From Thermoplasmata archaeon (GTDB lineage: Archaea; Thermoplasmatota; Thermoplasmata; GCA-020350865), in the NCBI GenBank assembly GCA_020348445.1, contig CP070751.1, positions 4,321,723 through 4,385,722 on the forward strand: a stretch of 64,000 bases of DNA. Reading direction: 5' to 3'. The notes below the pieces were generated by a model that was not told the DNA's origin, did not search any database, and worked only from the letters and a program-made list of their open reading frames with translations. This document shows positions 35,431 through 44,269 of this stretch, in pieces. The stretch's first letter is position 1, and every line of letters starts with the position of its first letter. The position numbers were made by a program, and so were the translations under genes.

Positions 35431-37206
35431 ATGGCGATGAGAATAGCTGTATTATTGAGAGACCGATGCCAGCCCAAACGCTGTGCTTTAGAGTGCTTTA
35501 AATACTGCCCTAAGGTGAGAACAGGGGACGAGACAATTGTAATGGGCGAAGATGAAAAGCCCATAATATCTGAGGAGCTTTGCCCAGGATGCGGAATATG
35601 TATCCACAAGTGTCCCTTCGAAGCCATTAGGGTAATAGGCCTTCCCGAGGAATTGGAGGAGGATCTAGTGCACCAGTTCGGTAAAAACGGCTTTAGGTTA
35701 TTTAGGCTGCCCTGGCCCAAGGAGGGCAAGGTCATCGGACTTCTAGGGCCCAACGCCATAGGAAAGACCACAGTCATCAACATACTTTCCGGCAATTTAG
35801 TACCTAATCTAGGAAATTACGAGTCAGATGCCCGATGGGAACCTGTTTTAGAGTATTATGCAGGAACAGAACTTCATGATCACCTCAAAAAAATAGCAGA
35901 TGAGAACGTAAAAACCTCACTCAAACCCCAATATGTAGATAAAATACCGAAACTCTACAATGAGAAGGTAAAGGGGCTCCTTAGGAAGATGGATGAAATA
36001 GGGAAACTTGATAGTGTTCTTGAAAGCATGGATCTACAAGGCTGTCTTGATAGGAAAACGACCGAACTTTCTGGTGGTGAGCTTCAGAGAATGACCATAG
36101 CTGCAGCCATGCTAAAAGATGCCGATATCTATTTCTTTGACGAGCCGTCATCTTACTTGGATATACACCAGCGATTATCTGTGGCAAAGACCATCAGGGC
36201 ACTATCTTCTGAGAAGCAGGTGGTTGTAATAGAGCACGATCTGGCTGTTTTAGACTTTTTAGGTGATGAGGTTTACCTCATGTACGGCTCTGAGGGGGCC
36301 TACGGTGTAATTGCGCAACCAAGGGCAGTGAGAAGCGCAATCAATACATATCTTTCAGGATACATGAGGGAGGAGAACATAAGGTTCAGGGAGACTGAGA
36401 TAAGGTTTGAAACCCATGCACCCAGGACAGGTTGGGATACGGTAACGCTAGTCTCCTTTGGACAGCTTGAAATGAAGCTAAACGGCTTCGTCCTCGAGAC
36501 TAAAGCCGGAAAATTGAGTGCAGGGGAGGTGGTGGGAGTAGTGGGCCGCAACTCCACTGGCAAGACAACGTTTGTGAAGATGCTTGCAGGGATTATAAAG
36601 CCCACAAAAGGGGATTTGGAATCAACTGTCAAGGTCAGCTACAAACCTCAATATTTAAAACCTGATTTTGATGGAACTGTAAAAGATCTTCTACTCACAA
36701 AAATTACCGATTCATACAAATCCGGATTTTTCACATCTGAGGTTGCCCATCCCCTCAATTTGAAACCCCTTTTGGATTCTGAGGTGATGAGTCTCTCTGG
36801 TGGAGAGCTTCAAAGGGTAGCAATAGCGTTGTGCCTTGGTTCCGAAGCAGATATCTACCTGATAGATGAGCCCTCAGCATACCTTGATTCCAGCCAGAGG
36901 ATGGTTGCCGCAAGGACAATAAGAAGGGTCATGGAAAAAAGCGGAAAATCGGCCTTTATAGTGGATCATGATGTATATTTCATAGATTTGGTCTCCGATT
37001 CACTGATGGTATTTGGTGGAGAGCCATCAATTCATGGGATAGGAGAGGGACCTTTTAACCTTCGCGAAGGAATGAATAAATTCCTGAAAAACGTGGACAT
37101 CACTTTTAGAAGAGATCCAGACACCAAAAGACCCAGGATTAACAAGCTCGATTCTGTTTTGGATAGGGAACAAAAGGCCAAAGGAGAGTTTTACTACACA
37201 AGTTAG
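35431..37206 (+). CDS. Ribosome-recycling ATPase ABCE1/RLI
   Basis: Splits post-termination 70S-type ribosomes in archaea. The 591 residues show the full family plan: two [4Fe-4S] clusters at the N-terminus (CQPKRCALECFKYCP; CPGCGICIHKCP), first ABC domain (Walker A GPNAIGKTT, signature LSGGELQRM), hinge, and second ABC domain (GRNSTGKTT; LSGGELQRV; Walker B IYLIDEPSAYLD). Length is normal. An ATG six bases downstream (35437) is an alternative start. The upstream TATA placement suggests a leaderless mRNA. Confidence 0.97.
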   Translation: MAMRIAVLLRDRCQPKRCALECFKYCPKVRTGDETIVMGEDEKPIISEELCPGCGICIHKCPFEAIRVIGLPEELEEDLVHQFGKNGFRLFRLPWPKEGKVIGLLGPNAIGKTTVINILSGNLVPNLGNYESDARWEPVLEYYAGTELHDHLKKIADENVKTSLKPQYVDKIPKLYNEKVKGLLRKMDEIGKLDSVLESMDLQGCLDRKTTELSGGELQRMTIAAAMLKDADIYFFDEPSSYLDIHQRLSVAKTIRALSSEKQVVVIEHDLAVLDFLGDEVYLMYGSEGAYGVIAQPRAVRSAINTYLSGYMREENIRFRETEIRFETHAPRTGWDTVTLVSFGQLEMKLNGFVLETKAGKLSAGEVVGVVGRNSTGKTTFVKMLAGIIKPTKGDLESTVKVSYKPQYLKPDFDGTVKDLLLTKITDSYKSGFFTSEVAHPLNLKPLLDSEVMSLSGGELQRVAIALCLGSEADIYLIDEPSAYLDSSQRMVAARTIRRVMEKSGKSAFIVDHDVYFIDLVSDSLMVFGGEPSIHGIGEGPFNLREGMNKFLKNVDITFRRDPDTKRPRINKLDSVLDREQKAKGEFYYTS

Positions 37207-37386
37207 CATTTATTTTAAGCTTTAAATGGTAATCTCTTCGAATTTCGGACACTTACAAGAGATCGTAACATATAAACAAACTTTCACTCAATTCACTACA
37301 AAGTTTTGCTATATTTTATTTAAATATGTACAGGAGGGATAACATTACATTGAAAGCACATTACTTGAGAATTTACGAGGACTTAC

Positions 37387-40300
37387 ATGCCAACTGAAGA
37401 TAATAACACCCTTTCATGCCCTTTCTGTGGAAAAGAGATATCTTATGGCGATACCAAGTGCAGCAATTGCGGCCGAAAATTGATAAAAGAAAAAGAGAAC
37501 GGCACAAAAAGGGGCCTTGGCAGAGCCCTTTCTGAAAAATACTGGAAAAAGATCACAGAGTTGGAGAGGAGGAAGAAGAAGGAGGCCGAAAAACCACAAG
37601 ATAAGGAGATTATCCTGGGTGTATTCTCCCTCATACCAGACATAGGGCGGAGCCGGGCAGAGGCTTTTTGGGACGCGGGTTTCAGATCATTGGAGGATCT
37701 GAGGAAGGCGTCATTGGATGAAATTGCGGCTGTAAAAGGGATTGGTAGGGCATTGGCCGAGAAAATTCAAAGTAACTTATCAAGACCTGAAAAAAGAATC
37801 GAGAGAGGAGAGCTCCTCATATGCACCAATTGTGGTGCGCTTTTAAGCTCTTCTGCCATACGCTGTGGCCTATGCGGTGTAAAGGTTCAAGAGGAAGAGC
37901 TTGCAGAAGAGGAGATTATAGAAGAAGAAGGGATGGAAGAAGAGCCGGATTTATATCTTTGTCCCGAATGCGGGTCCTTCTTGGCACCTGGGGCTGTTGA
38001 GTGCGGCGAATGCGGAGCCGTCTTCGAAATGGAAGAAGGTGAGGAAGTCGAAGAAATCGAGCCCCCACCAAAGATGGTAAAAGAAAAGGAGGAAGTGGAG
38101 GAGCTCAGGGCACTGTTTCTCTGTCCCAATTGTGGAGCCTTCTTGGCCCCTGACAAAGAGGTATGCGATAAATGTGGTGTCAAGACAAGGGAAATCGAAG
38201 AAAAAATCGAGGAGGAAGGAGAAAGAGAGCGGGAGCTTCTTGAAGAAATGTTGATTGAGTTGGAACCTGAAATAGAGAAGGTTTCTGCAGAATATGGAGA
38301 GGATCTATCTGAACTGTTCATTTGTCCAGAGTGTGGATCATTCCTCACAACCGGGGCTACTGAATGCAGCTATTGCGGTGTTGCCTTTGAGGAAGAAGAA
38401 GAGGTTGAAGAGCTGGAAAAGGTAGAGGTCGCACTTGAGAGAATAGAAGCCGCTCTGGAAAAGGAGATTGAGGCTGAAGAAGTATCTGCAGAATATGGAG
38501 AGGATCTATCTGAACTGTTCATTTGTCCAGAATGCGGTTCTTTTTTAAATATAGGTGCAACTGAATGTAGCTTTTGTGGTGTGGTATTTGAGGAGGAGGT
38601 AGAAGAAGAGATAGCAGAGCCTGAAAAAGAAGTCAAGGTCGAAGAGGTAGCTGCAGAATATGGAGAGGATCTGTCTGAGCTGTTCATCTGTCCTGAGTGC
38701 GGCTCCTTTTTAACCACCGGCGCTGAGAAGTGTAGTTACTGCGGTGTGGTCTTTGAGGAGGAAGAGGAGGAGGTAAAAATTGAGGAAGAAGCTCCCTCTC
38801 TTTTGCCTAAAAAGTTACCTGATTTCTGGTATAAAAAGGAAGAGGAAGAGGTTTATTTATGTCCAAATTGCGGGTCCTTCCTTACCACAGGTGTTGAGGA
38901 ATGCCGCAGTTGCGGTGTGAAAATCGAACCTGGGATGGAGATTAATGCTTTAGCCGAGATTTCAGGGGAGCCAAAAAAGGTACCTGATTACTGGATTAAG
39001 GAAAAGGAGCCATCATCTCTATTTATTTGCCCTGAATGTGGTGCCTTCAACAAAGATGAATCCACCCATTGTAGTATCTGCGGTGTAGGCTTAAAAGAAG
39101 AGGTGGAGGAAGAATTAGAGGAAGAGGTTCCCCTTAAGGAGGTTCTAGGAGAAGAACCGATAGTAGAAGAAGAGCCATTGATAGAGGAAGAGCCACTGGT
39201 ATTAGAAGAAGAGATCAGAAGGAAGGAAATCGATTTGGAGGAGGAAATCGCGGAGGAAATCGAAGAGGAGATCAGGAGCTTAGAGGTATCTTTAGAGGAA
39301 GTAAAACCCTTGAAGGTTCCGGGTTTGATAAATGGGCTGTCAAACGGATTATCAAACGGTCTCTCAAACGGTCTCTCAAATGGCCTTTCAAATGGTCTTC
39401 GAATGAGAAGAAAGAGCCTCGCCGGAGTCACAAATGGTATTACCAATGGTGTAACAAACGGTCTCACAAATGGACTGCGTAGGCTCAGATTGGGTCTTGT
39501 CAATGGCCTTACAAATGGCAATGGAATAACAGACGGAGTAGGTCCCATAAAGGACGCTCTTAAAAGAGCTAGCGGCACTATCCGTGTGGTGGTCCTGGTG
39601 GGCATTGTTTTACTGCTTTTGGCTTCTCCATACCTCATTAATTTGTTGATTCCTTCACGTCATCCCATGGAGATCGATGGCGACTTCAGCGAGTGGGCAG
39701 ATATACCTGGTTATTCGGATTCATTATCAGACCTAACTCGAAATCAGGATGTCAACATCGTTGAGTACAAACTGACCATCAACAAATGGGGCGATATGGC
39801 GTTCTATCTAAAAGTGAACGGTACCATCCTAAATGGGATCTACGGTATGGACTCAGTCAATATTTTCATAGATGAGGACGGTAATTCTAGCACAGGCTAT
39901 AGGATATCCACCTTGGGAGCAGACAAGATGATCGGTGTGGTGGGATGGGACCACAATATATATGAGGGAGCTTACAGCCAATTCAATATGTCGCGCTCGC
40001 AATTGGACCTAAACGGATTCGATGTATTTTATAAAATACCTGTTGCCATTGGCAAAGATAAACTTGAGACTAAGATATGGCTTTCCACCCTGAGTATGGA
40101 ACTGAATAGGCCCGTGAGGATACTTTTCAGCGCAAGGGATACAGCGGGCAATGAAGACATATCAGATGTCATAATAAGCCAAATTTACGGTGCCCTTAAA
40201 ATAAGAGAGACGAGCACAGCCCCAGAGAAAATCCCAAAAGGTGCAAGCAGGGTGTCTATGTTGAAGCTTGATTTGAATGCAATGGGTGAGGATATTTCAA

Positions 40301-42384
40301 TAGCATCCATGAACCTTACCATAACAGGCAGTGCAACAGATGCAGATCTAAAGGGGATTTGGGTTTTCCATGATAGTAACCAAAATGGCATATTAGATGA
40401 GACAGTTGATAGAAAACTATCAAATTTGGGCATTGATATAAGCGAGGGCAAGGTAAATATTCCCTTTGAATTAACGATATCTAAAAATGAAGAAGAGACA
40501 TTATTTGTAGCACTGGATATATCTGAAGGAGCAACGGATGAGAAAACTGTTGGATTGCGGATTGCAGAGCCTGTTGATGTTGTCTTCGACCCAGGTGTTT
40601 TGACTCTCATGCCCATTGATTTAGCGAACAGTTACATAGGCAAGGTTGGGGAAAACATCACCATAGATGGTGCATTCGGTGATTGGGATAAGTCCCAAGC
40701 AACGAGCGATACTTCAGATGATGTGCGAAACGGCTACAACAGGGTCGAAAATGGAAACATTGACATAATGCACTACGATACAAGACACAATTTGGAGTTG
40801 CTCGCCTTTTATTTAGATGTTGATGGTACGATGCTTGGAGGCGTAACTGTACCCTGGAACGGGACACGACCCTCTGAGCCTATAAAGGGTGTGCTAAGAG
40901 ACAGTGACGGTGATGGTTATCCAGATCAGGAGGAACCCTCACAATTCAGATATGACTTCGACAACGATGCAGGATTACCTGATGATCCAAATAATCCCGT
41001 GGAGCCAGACACTGGACCAGATGGTGTTGACCATGACAGCGACAACGATGGTATCGAGGATTGGCCTTGGGGTGGAAATGATACTCTCCTTGAGCAGCCG
41101 CGAACAAAAAAGATGAAGTATATAGGAGAGCCTCGTCTTCCATCTAGGCTGCCTGTGGTCACAGGTGAAGATGTGGCTTATATTTTTATCGACGCTGATA
41201 ATGATGTATCAACTGGATATAATGTAAACGAATTAATTGGTGCAGATTTCATGCTCAATATTTCGGGGAAGGGCAACTTAATAACTTCAAAATATCTAAA
41301 CAGATTCAACTCTGCAAATACTAAGGTTTGGGTTTGGAGCATTGTGGGGAATTTGAGTGCAGCCATCGACTCAAACGAGTTGGAAGCTCAGATAGAATTT
41401 TCTGCCCTTGACATTTTGTTAAACGAACCCTTTAATGTCTGGTTTTTCACAACAGATTGGATGGACTCCTATGACCTGTCTGACTTTGGTCTTTCAGATA
41501 CAAGAGGGAGTAGGGGAACCAGGGCTGGAGGCGGATCAAAGGTTGTTTTGAACGAGATTTTTCCAGATGCAAATGGATGGATTGAATTGTACAATACCGG
41601 AAAAAAAGCGGAGGATATAAGTGGATTTACTATAATTTGGGATGGCAATTCTTATACAATTCCACAGGGAACCACAATCCCCTCTGGTGGTTTTCTTGCA
41701 TATGATGTTGGATCCATTTCCAGCTCAGGAACAGTCACCATGAATAATAACAAGGGCCAGCAGGTTGACTCCACAACATATGCCAGTGTACCTTCTGGGG
41801 AGGGTTGGGGAAGATATCCTGACGGAGCAGATAACTGGATATATACCACTCCTACCAAAGCTGCGGCAAATCAACCTGCAGTTCCTCCACCAACTGCTGA
41901 TGTTGTTATCAACGAGGTGTTTCCCGACGCAAACGGTTGGGTTGAGCTTTATAATAATGGTGATAAAAACACAAATATTGGTGGCTGGTACATCGTTTGG
42001 AGCGGGGGAACCTACACAATACCCCCAAATACCAAGATTCAAAAGGGCTCATTTAACACATTTGATGTGGGCAATATACCATCCACCGATACAGTTACAT
42101 TATATGATGTCAACGATGTACAGCAGGACTCTGAATCCTTTGCGAATGTGCTCTCAGGCTATGGATGGGGGAGGTGCCCAGATGGCACGTCCAGCTGGTG
42201 GCTAACAATCCCCACAAAAGACGCAGCAAACACGATCCCGGAATTTTCCGATGCAATTGCACCGATTCTGTTCATCTTTTTCATCTTTGGCCTGATAAAA
42301 AATCGAAGTAAGAAAAAAAGCAAAGAAATCGAAAAGGAAGGGTGTTTAAGGGAACTGGACAAGGTCCTTTGTGAAAGGTCCTAA
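37387..42384 (+). CDS. Giant zinc-ribbon/NGLTNG-repeat transmembrane protein (paralog 1)
   Basis: 1665 residues, apparently spanning the membrane. Cytoplasmic part: nine CxxC-x(9-12)-CxxC zinc ribbons between residues 14 and 575 on acidic linkers, with a helix-hairpin-helix region at about 78-135 (IPDIGRSRAEAFWDAGF; VKGIGRALAEKI). Residues 647-718 are a period-4 repeat (NGLSNGLSNGL, then NGITNGVTNGL) with basic patches, directly before the transmembrane helix at 731-752. Extracellular part: two CBM9/DOMON-like sandwiches (IDGDFSEW at 762; IDGAFGDW at about 1092), a calcium-loop stretch (DSDGDGYPD; DHDSDNDG), two lamin-tail-like domains (NEIFPDANGWIELYN; NEVFPDANGWVELYN), and a PEF-CTERM-like tail IPEFSDAIAPI, hydrophobic helix, then KNRSKKKSK. 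The ATG follows GAGG. First gene of the 21-kb locus. Confidence 0.85.
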   Translation: MPTEDNNTLSCPFCGKEISYGDTKCSNCGRKLIKEKENGTKRGLGRALSEKYWKKITELERRKKKEAEKPQDKEIILGVFSLIPDIGRSRAEAFWDAGFRSLEDLRKASLDEIAAVKGIGRALAEKIQSNLSRPEKRIERGELLICTNCGALLSSSAIRCGLCGVKVQEEELAEEEIIEEEGMEEEPDLYLCPECGSFLAPGAVECGECGAVFEMEEGEEVEEIEPPPKMVKEKEEVEELRALFLCPNCGAFLAPDKEVCDKCGVKTREIEEKIEEEGERERELLEEMLIELEPEIEKVSAEYGEDLSELFICPECGSFLTTGATECSYCGVAFEEEEEVEELEKVEVALERIEAALEKEIEAEEVSAEYGEDLSELFICPECGSFLNIGATECSFCGVVFEEEVEEEIAEPEKEVKVEEVAAEYGEDLSELFICPECGSFLTTGAEKCSYCGVVFEEEEEEVKIEEEAPSLLPKKLPDFWYKKEEEEVYLCPNCGSFLTTGVEECRSCGVKIEPGMEINALAEISGEPKKVPDYWIKEKEPSSLFICPECGAFNKDESTHCSICGVGLKEEVEEELEEEVPLKEVLGEEPIVEEEPLIEEEPLVLEEEIRRKEIDLEEEIAEEIEEEIRSLEVSLEEVKPLKVPGLINGLSNGLSNGLSNGLSNGLSNGLRMRRKSLAGVTNGITNGVTNGLTNGLRRLRLGLVNGLTNGNGITDGVGPIKDALKRASGTIRVVVLVGIVLLLLASPYLINLLIPSRHPMEIDGDFSEWADIPGYSDSLSDLTRNQDVNIVEYKLTINKWGDMAFYLKVNGTILNGIYGMDSVNIFIDEDGNSSTGYRISTLGADKMIGVVGWDHNIYEGAYSQFNMSRSQLDLNGFDVFYKIPVAIGKDKLETKIWLSTLSMELNRPVRILFSARDTAGNEDISDVIISQIYGALKIRETSTAPEKIPKGASRVSMLKLDLNAMGEDISIASMNLTITGSATDADLKGIWVFHDSNQNGILDETVDRKLSNLGIDISEGKVNIPFELTISKNEEETLFVALDISEGATDEKTVGLRIAEPVDVVFDPGVLTLMPIDLANSYIGKVGENITIDGAFGDWDKSQATSDTSDDVRNGYNRVENGNIDIMHYDTRHNLELLAFYLDVDGTMLGGVTVPWNGTRPSEPIKGVLRDSDGDGYPDQEEPSQFRYDFDNDAGLPDDPNNPVEPDTGPDGVDHDSDNDGIEDWPWGGNDTLLEQPRTKKMKYIGEPRLPSRLPVVTGEDVAYIFIDADNDVSTGYNVNELIGADFMLNISGKGNLITSKYLNRFNSANTKVWVWSIVGNLSAAIDSNELEAQIEFSALDILLNEPFNVWFFTTDWMDSYDLSDFGLSDTRGSRGTRAGGGSKVVLNEIFPDANGWIELYNTGKKAEDISGFTIIWDGNSYTIPQGTTIPSGGFLAYDVGSISSSGTVTMNNNKGQQVDSTTYASVPSGEGWGRYPDGADNWIYTTPTKAAANQPAVPPPTADVVINEVFPDANGWVELYNNGDKNTNIGGWYIVWSGGTYTIPPNTKIQKGSFNTFDVGNIPSTDTVTLYDVNDVQQDSESFANVLSGYGWGRCPDGTSSWWLTIPTKDAANTIPEFSDAIAPILFIFFIFGLIKNRSKKKSKEIEKEGCLRELDKVLCERS
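38284..38710 (+). repeat. Three near-identical zinc-ribbon coding modules
   Basis: Within paralog 1 a segment encoding AEYGEDLSELFICPECGSFL occurs three times, starting near 38284, 38485 and 38651. The copies are nearly identical at DNA level over about 50 bases (first versus second differ at only a few positions), with spacings of 201 and 165 bp that keep the frame. This shows recent in-frame duplication of zinc ribbons. Confidence 0.8.
39325..39540 (+). repeat. NG(L/I)(S/T) tetrapeptide repeat, paralog 1
   Basis: A 12-bp DNA period (for example AAATGGTCTCAC-type units) encodes tandem (S/T)NG(L/I/V). Two blocks are separated by RMRRKSLAG, and the array ends NGLTNGNGITDG. Synonymous variation between units argues that the peptide, not the DNA, is maintained. 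Confidence 0.85.
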
Positions 42385-42463
42385 TAAAGAGAATATGTTG
42401 GTTAAGCTTATGAATCATAAACACTTTTATGTCATGCGATTAAGTGGTTTGTGATGTGATAAA

Positions 42464-43333
42464 ATGAAGAAGATCAAGACCGGAGTTTTTGGATTGAATC
42501 CCCTTTTAGACGGAGGGATAAACGAGAACTCCACCACAGCTGTTATTGGAAGCTCTGGTGCTGGAAAAACAACGTTCGCAATTCAATTCATCAGAAAGGG
42601 CCTGGAATCTGGACAGGAATGTATATTTGTGAGTTTAGATGAGAATAAGGAACAGATTATCAGAGAGGCGGTGGAAATGGGGTGGGAGGAGATCATGGAC
42701 TATTTAAAAGAAGAGACCCTGGTGTTCATCGATGCCTCTGGCAAGGATTTTTCAAATTTCATAAGGAAGGAGCTTCACGAATTTGTCGCCGATTGGAAGG
42801 GCGTTGGGGCGAGAATCGCAATCGATCCTTTGACACCCGTTATATGGGCCGTGGAAAATAACTATGAACAAAGGGAGCTTATTACGATGTTGCTTAAGCA
42901 GACAAGAAAGGTGGGCACGGTGCTCTGCACCCTGGAGGAACATGGAACAGAAAGCGATCTTTCCGGAAAGGAAACAATTATCCCAATGTATCTGGCAGAT
43001 TGTGTAATACACCTGCGCTATAAAGCCATGGAGGGCCCAAAAAACAGAATGCTGAAGATAGTTAAGTGTCGAAACAGCTGGCACAGTGAGGATTTCCATC
43101 AATACAGAATCATAAGCGGGTTGGGTTTGGTTGTGCAGCAGGGTGATTTTGAAAAGAAAACGAAAAAGGAGGCACCAGCAGAGCTAATGAAAATGCTTGA
43201 AAAAAACGCAACTTTACTGCCTGAGGGTGTATATACGAAAATGCACAAAACACTGAAAAGTCTTTCAGATTCTGAACTGGGTGATATCACCCATCCCGAA
43301 CTGATACGTTATATAGTCGATGAGTACAGCTGA
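42464..43333 (+). CDS. KaiC-like RecA-superfamily ATPase
   Basis: A 289-residue single-domain KaiC-like protein. It starts KIKTGVFGLNPLLDGGI, the usual family opening, with an intact Walker A GSSGAGKTT (29-37), a Walker B-like ARIAIDPLTPV, and a final strand region CVIHLRYKAMEGPKNR. The C-terminal 75 residues are a separate helical tail (LLPEGVYTKMHKTLKSLSDS). Archaeal KaiC-like proteins act in signalling and in archaellum/surface structure control, as ATP-dependent switches. It follows paralog 1 by 79 bp, and its translation signal TTGTGATGTGA recurs before the next gene, suggesting the three form an operon. Confidence 0.87.
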   Translation: MKKIKTGVFGLNPLLDGGINENSTTAVIGSSGAGKTTFAIQFIRKGLESGQECIFVSLDENKEQIIREAVEMGWEEIMDYLKEETLVFIDASGKDFSNFIRKELHEFVADWKGVGARIAIDPLTPVIWAVENNYEQRELITMLLKQTRKVGTVLCTLEEHGTESDLSGKETIIPMYLADCVIHLRYKAMEGPKNRMLKIVKCRNSWHSEDFHQYRIISGLGLVVQQGDFEKKTKKEAPAELMKMLEKNATLLPEGVYTKMHKTLKSLSDSELGDITHPELIRYIVDEYS

Positions 43334-43360
43334 AGCTGTTAGATTTGGATTGTGATGTGA

Positions 43361-44071
43361 ATGCCAAGAGGTGTTGGGAAGGCGTTGGAGAAGGCCATAT
43401 CCCCAAAAGGAGAAAAGGCATCAGATGAGAAAAGAGAAAGAGAAGGTAAGTACGAATTCATGAATAAGAGCCGCCAAGAAATTTTTCAATTTTTATGCTC
43501 CCACCCTTGCAGTTATGTATCAATGATTTCAAAGGCCACAGGACTTTCAATACACGGAATCAATTGGCATCTAAGAAGGCTTATGGAAAGTGGATTTATC
43601 TCTAAAAGGGTCATGGGAAAGAAAACTGTTTTTTATCCCACTGAGATGATTGCAGAAGAAGACATACCAATTCTCGAGGTATTGAATTTAGATAAAGCAA
43701 AGGCCATATATCTTGTTATTCTTGAAAAAATAGGGATTTCGCAGGGGGATATTTGCAAAATATTGGGTTTAAATCATCAAGCTGTTATCTGGTATGCCAA
43801 AAAACTCGAGAATTTAGATCTGATCAGTTCACTGGAAGATGGGAAATACAGAAGATATTATCCGTCCGCACTTTTAATGAAAAAAAAGGATAAATACCAA
43901 AAGAGAATAAAAAACTTCAAAAACAATATAATTGCACGGTTTAAAGGAGAAAGATTATCCCCGACCATCTTAAGGTCCACAGAAGACAAGATAGTGGTGA
44001 GAATAACCCGAGGGACAGAAAAAGCTGTTCTTACCCTGCACACAAATCCGTTCGTTACCGTTCTTACTTGA
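43361..44071 (+). CDS. Tandem winged-helix regulator
   Basis: A 236-residue protein. A charged N-terminal 35 residues precedes two winged-helix domains: RQEIFQFLCSHPCSYVSMIS with GLSIHGINWHLRRLMESGFI, then KAKAIYLVILEKIGISQGDI with NHQAVIWYAKKLENLDLI. A basic C-terminal region (KKKDKYQKRIKNFKNN, RFKGERL) follows. The paired layout resembles the cytoplasmic half of the giant sensor at 20378-24133. It lies 27 bp after the KaiC-like gene with the same translation signal, so the pair is probably coexpressed. Target genes are unknown; the surrounding giants are the obvious candidates. Confidence 0.82.
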   Translation: MPRGVGKALEKAISPKGEKASDEKREREGKYEFMNKSRQEIFQFLCSHPCSYVSMISKATGLSIHGINWHLRRLMESGFISKRVMGKKTVFYPTEMIAEEDIPILEVLNLDKAKAIYLVILEKIGISQGDICKILGLNHQAVIWYAKKLENLDLISSLEDGKYRRYYPSALLMKKKDKYQKRIKNFKNNIIARFKGERLSPTILRSTEDKIVVRITRGTEKAVLTLHTNPFVTVLT

Positions 44072-44182
44072 ATTACTAGAATATTATATAATGTGCTATT
44101 ATACATTCTATCGTAATCCAAAATAAAAAATCTTACCGTAGAGTGTTTAATAATTATCAAATTAGTAGATTTACATACCAGG

Positions 44183-44256
44183 ATATATATAAGATACAAC
44201 CACTATATTTTCTAATATTAGTAGAATTTCTATTAAGATTCTACTTGGAGTAGAAT
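44183..44256 (+). promoter_or_regulatory. Promoter with three GTAGAAT sites
   Basis: A TATA box (ATATATATAAG, about 44183-44193) is followed by GTAGAAT (44221-44227), its inverted copy ATTCTAC (44238-44244) and a third direct copy GTAGAAT (44250-44256), ending 13 bp before the ATG at 44270. Transcription should start near 44215-44220, so the sites cover the early transcribed region, as expected for repression. The first protein encoded is a winged-helix protein, a candidate autoregulator. This promoter separates the second operon of the locus from the first. Confidence 0.6.
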
Positions 44257-44269
44257 TTGAGGGATTATT

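Noticed and set aside
39325..39540. CRISPR-like array from the 12-bp DNA periodicity
   Set aside because: Units are in-frame coding repeats with no spacers and with synonymous variation; not a CRISPR.
38004..39638. Long minus-strand frames opposite the zinc-ribbon and NGLTNG regions
   Set aside because: Serine- or Pro/Phe-rich mirror images of acidic and NG repeats; no start signals and no independent protein character.
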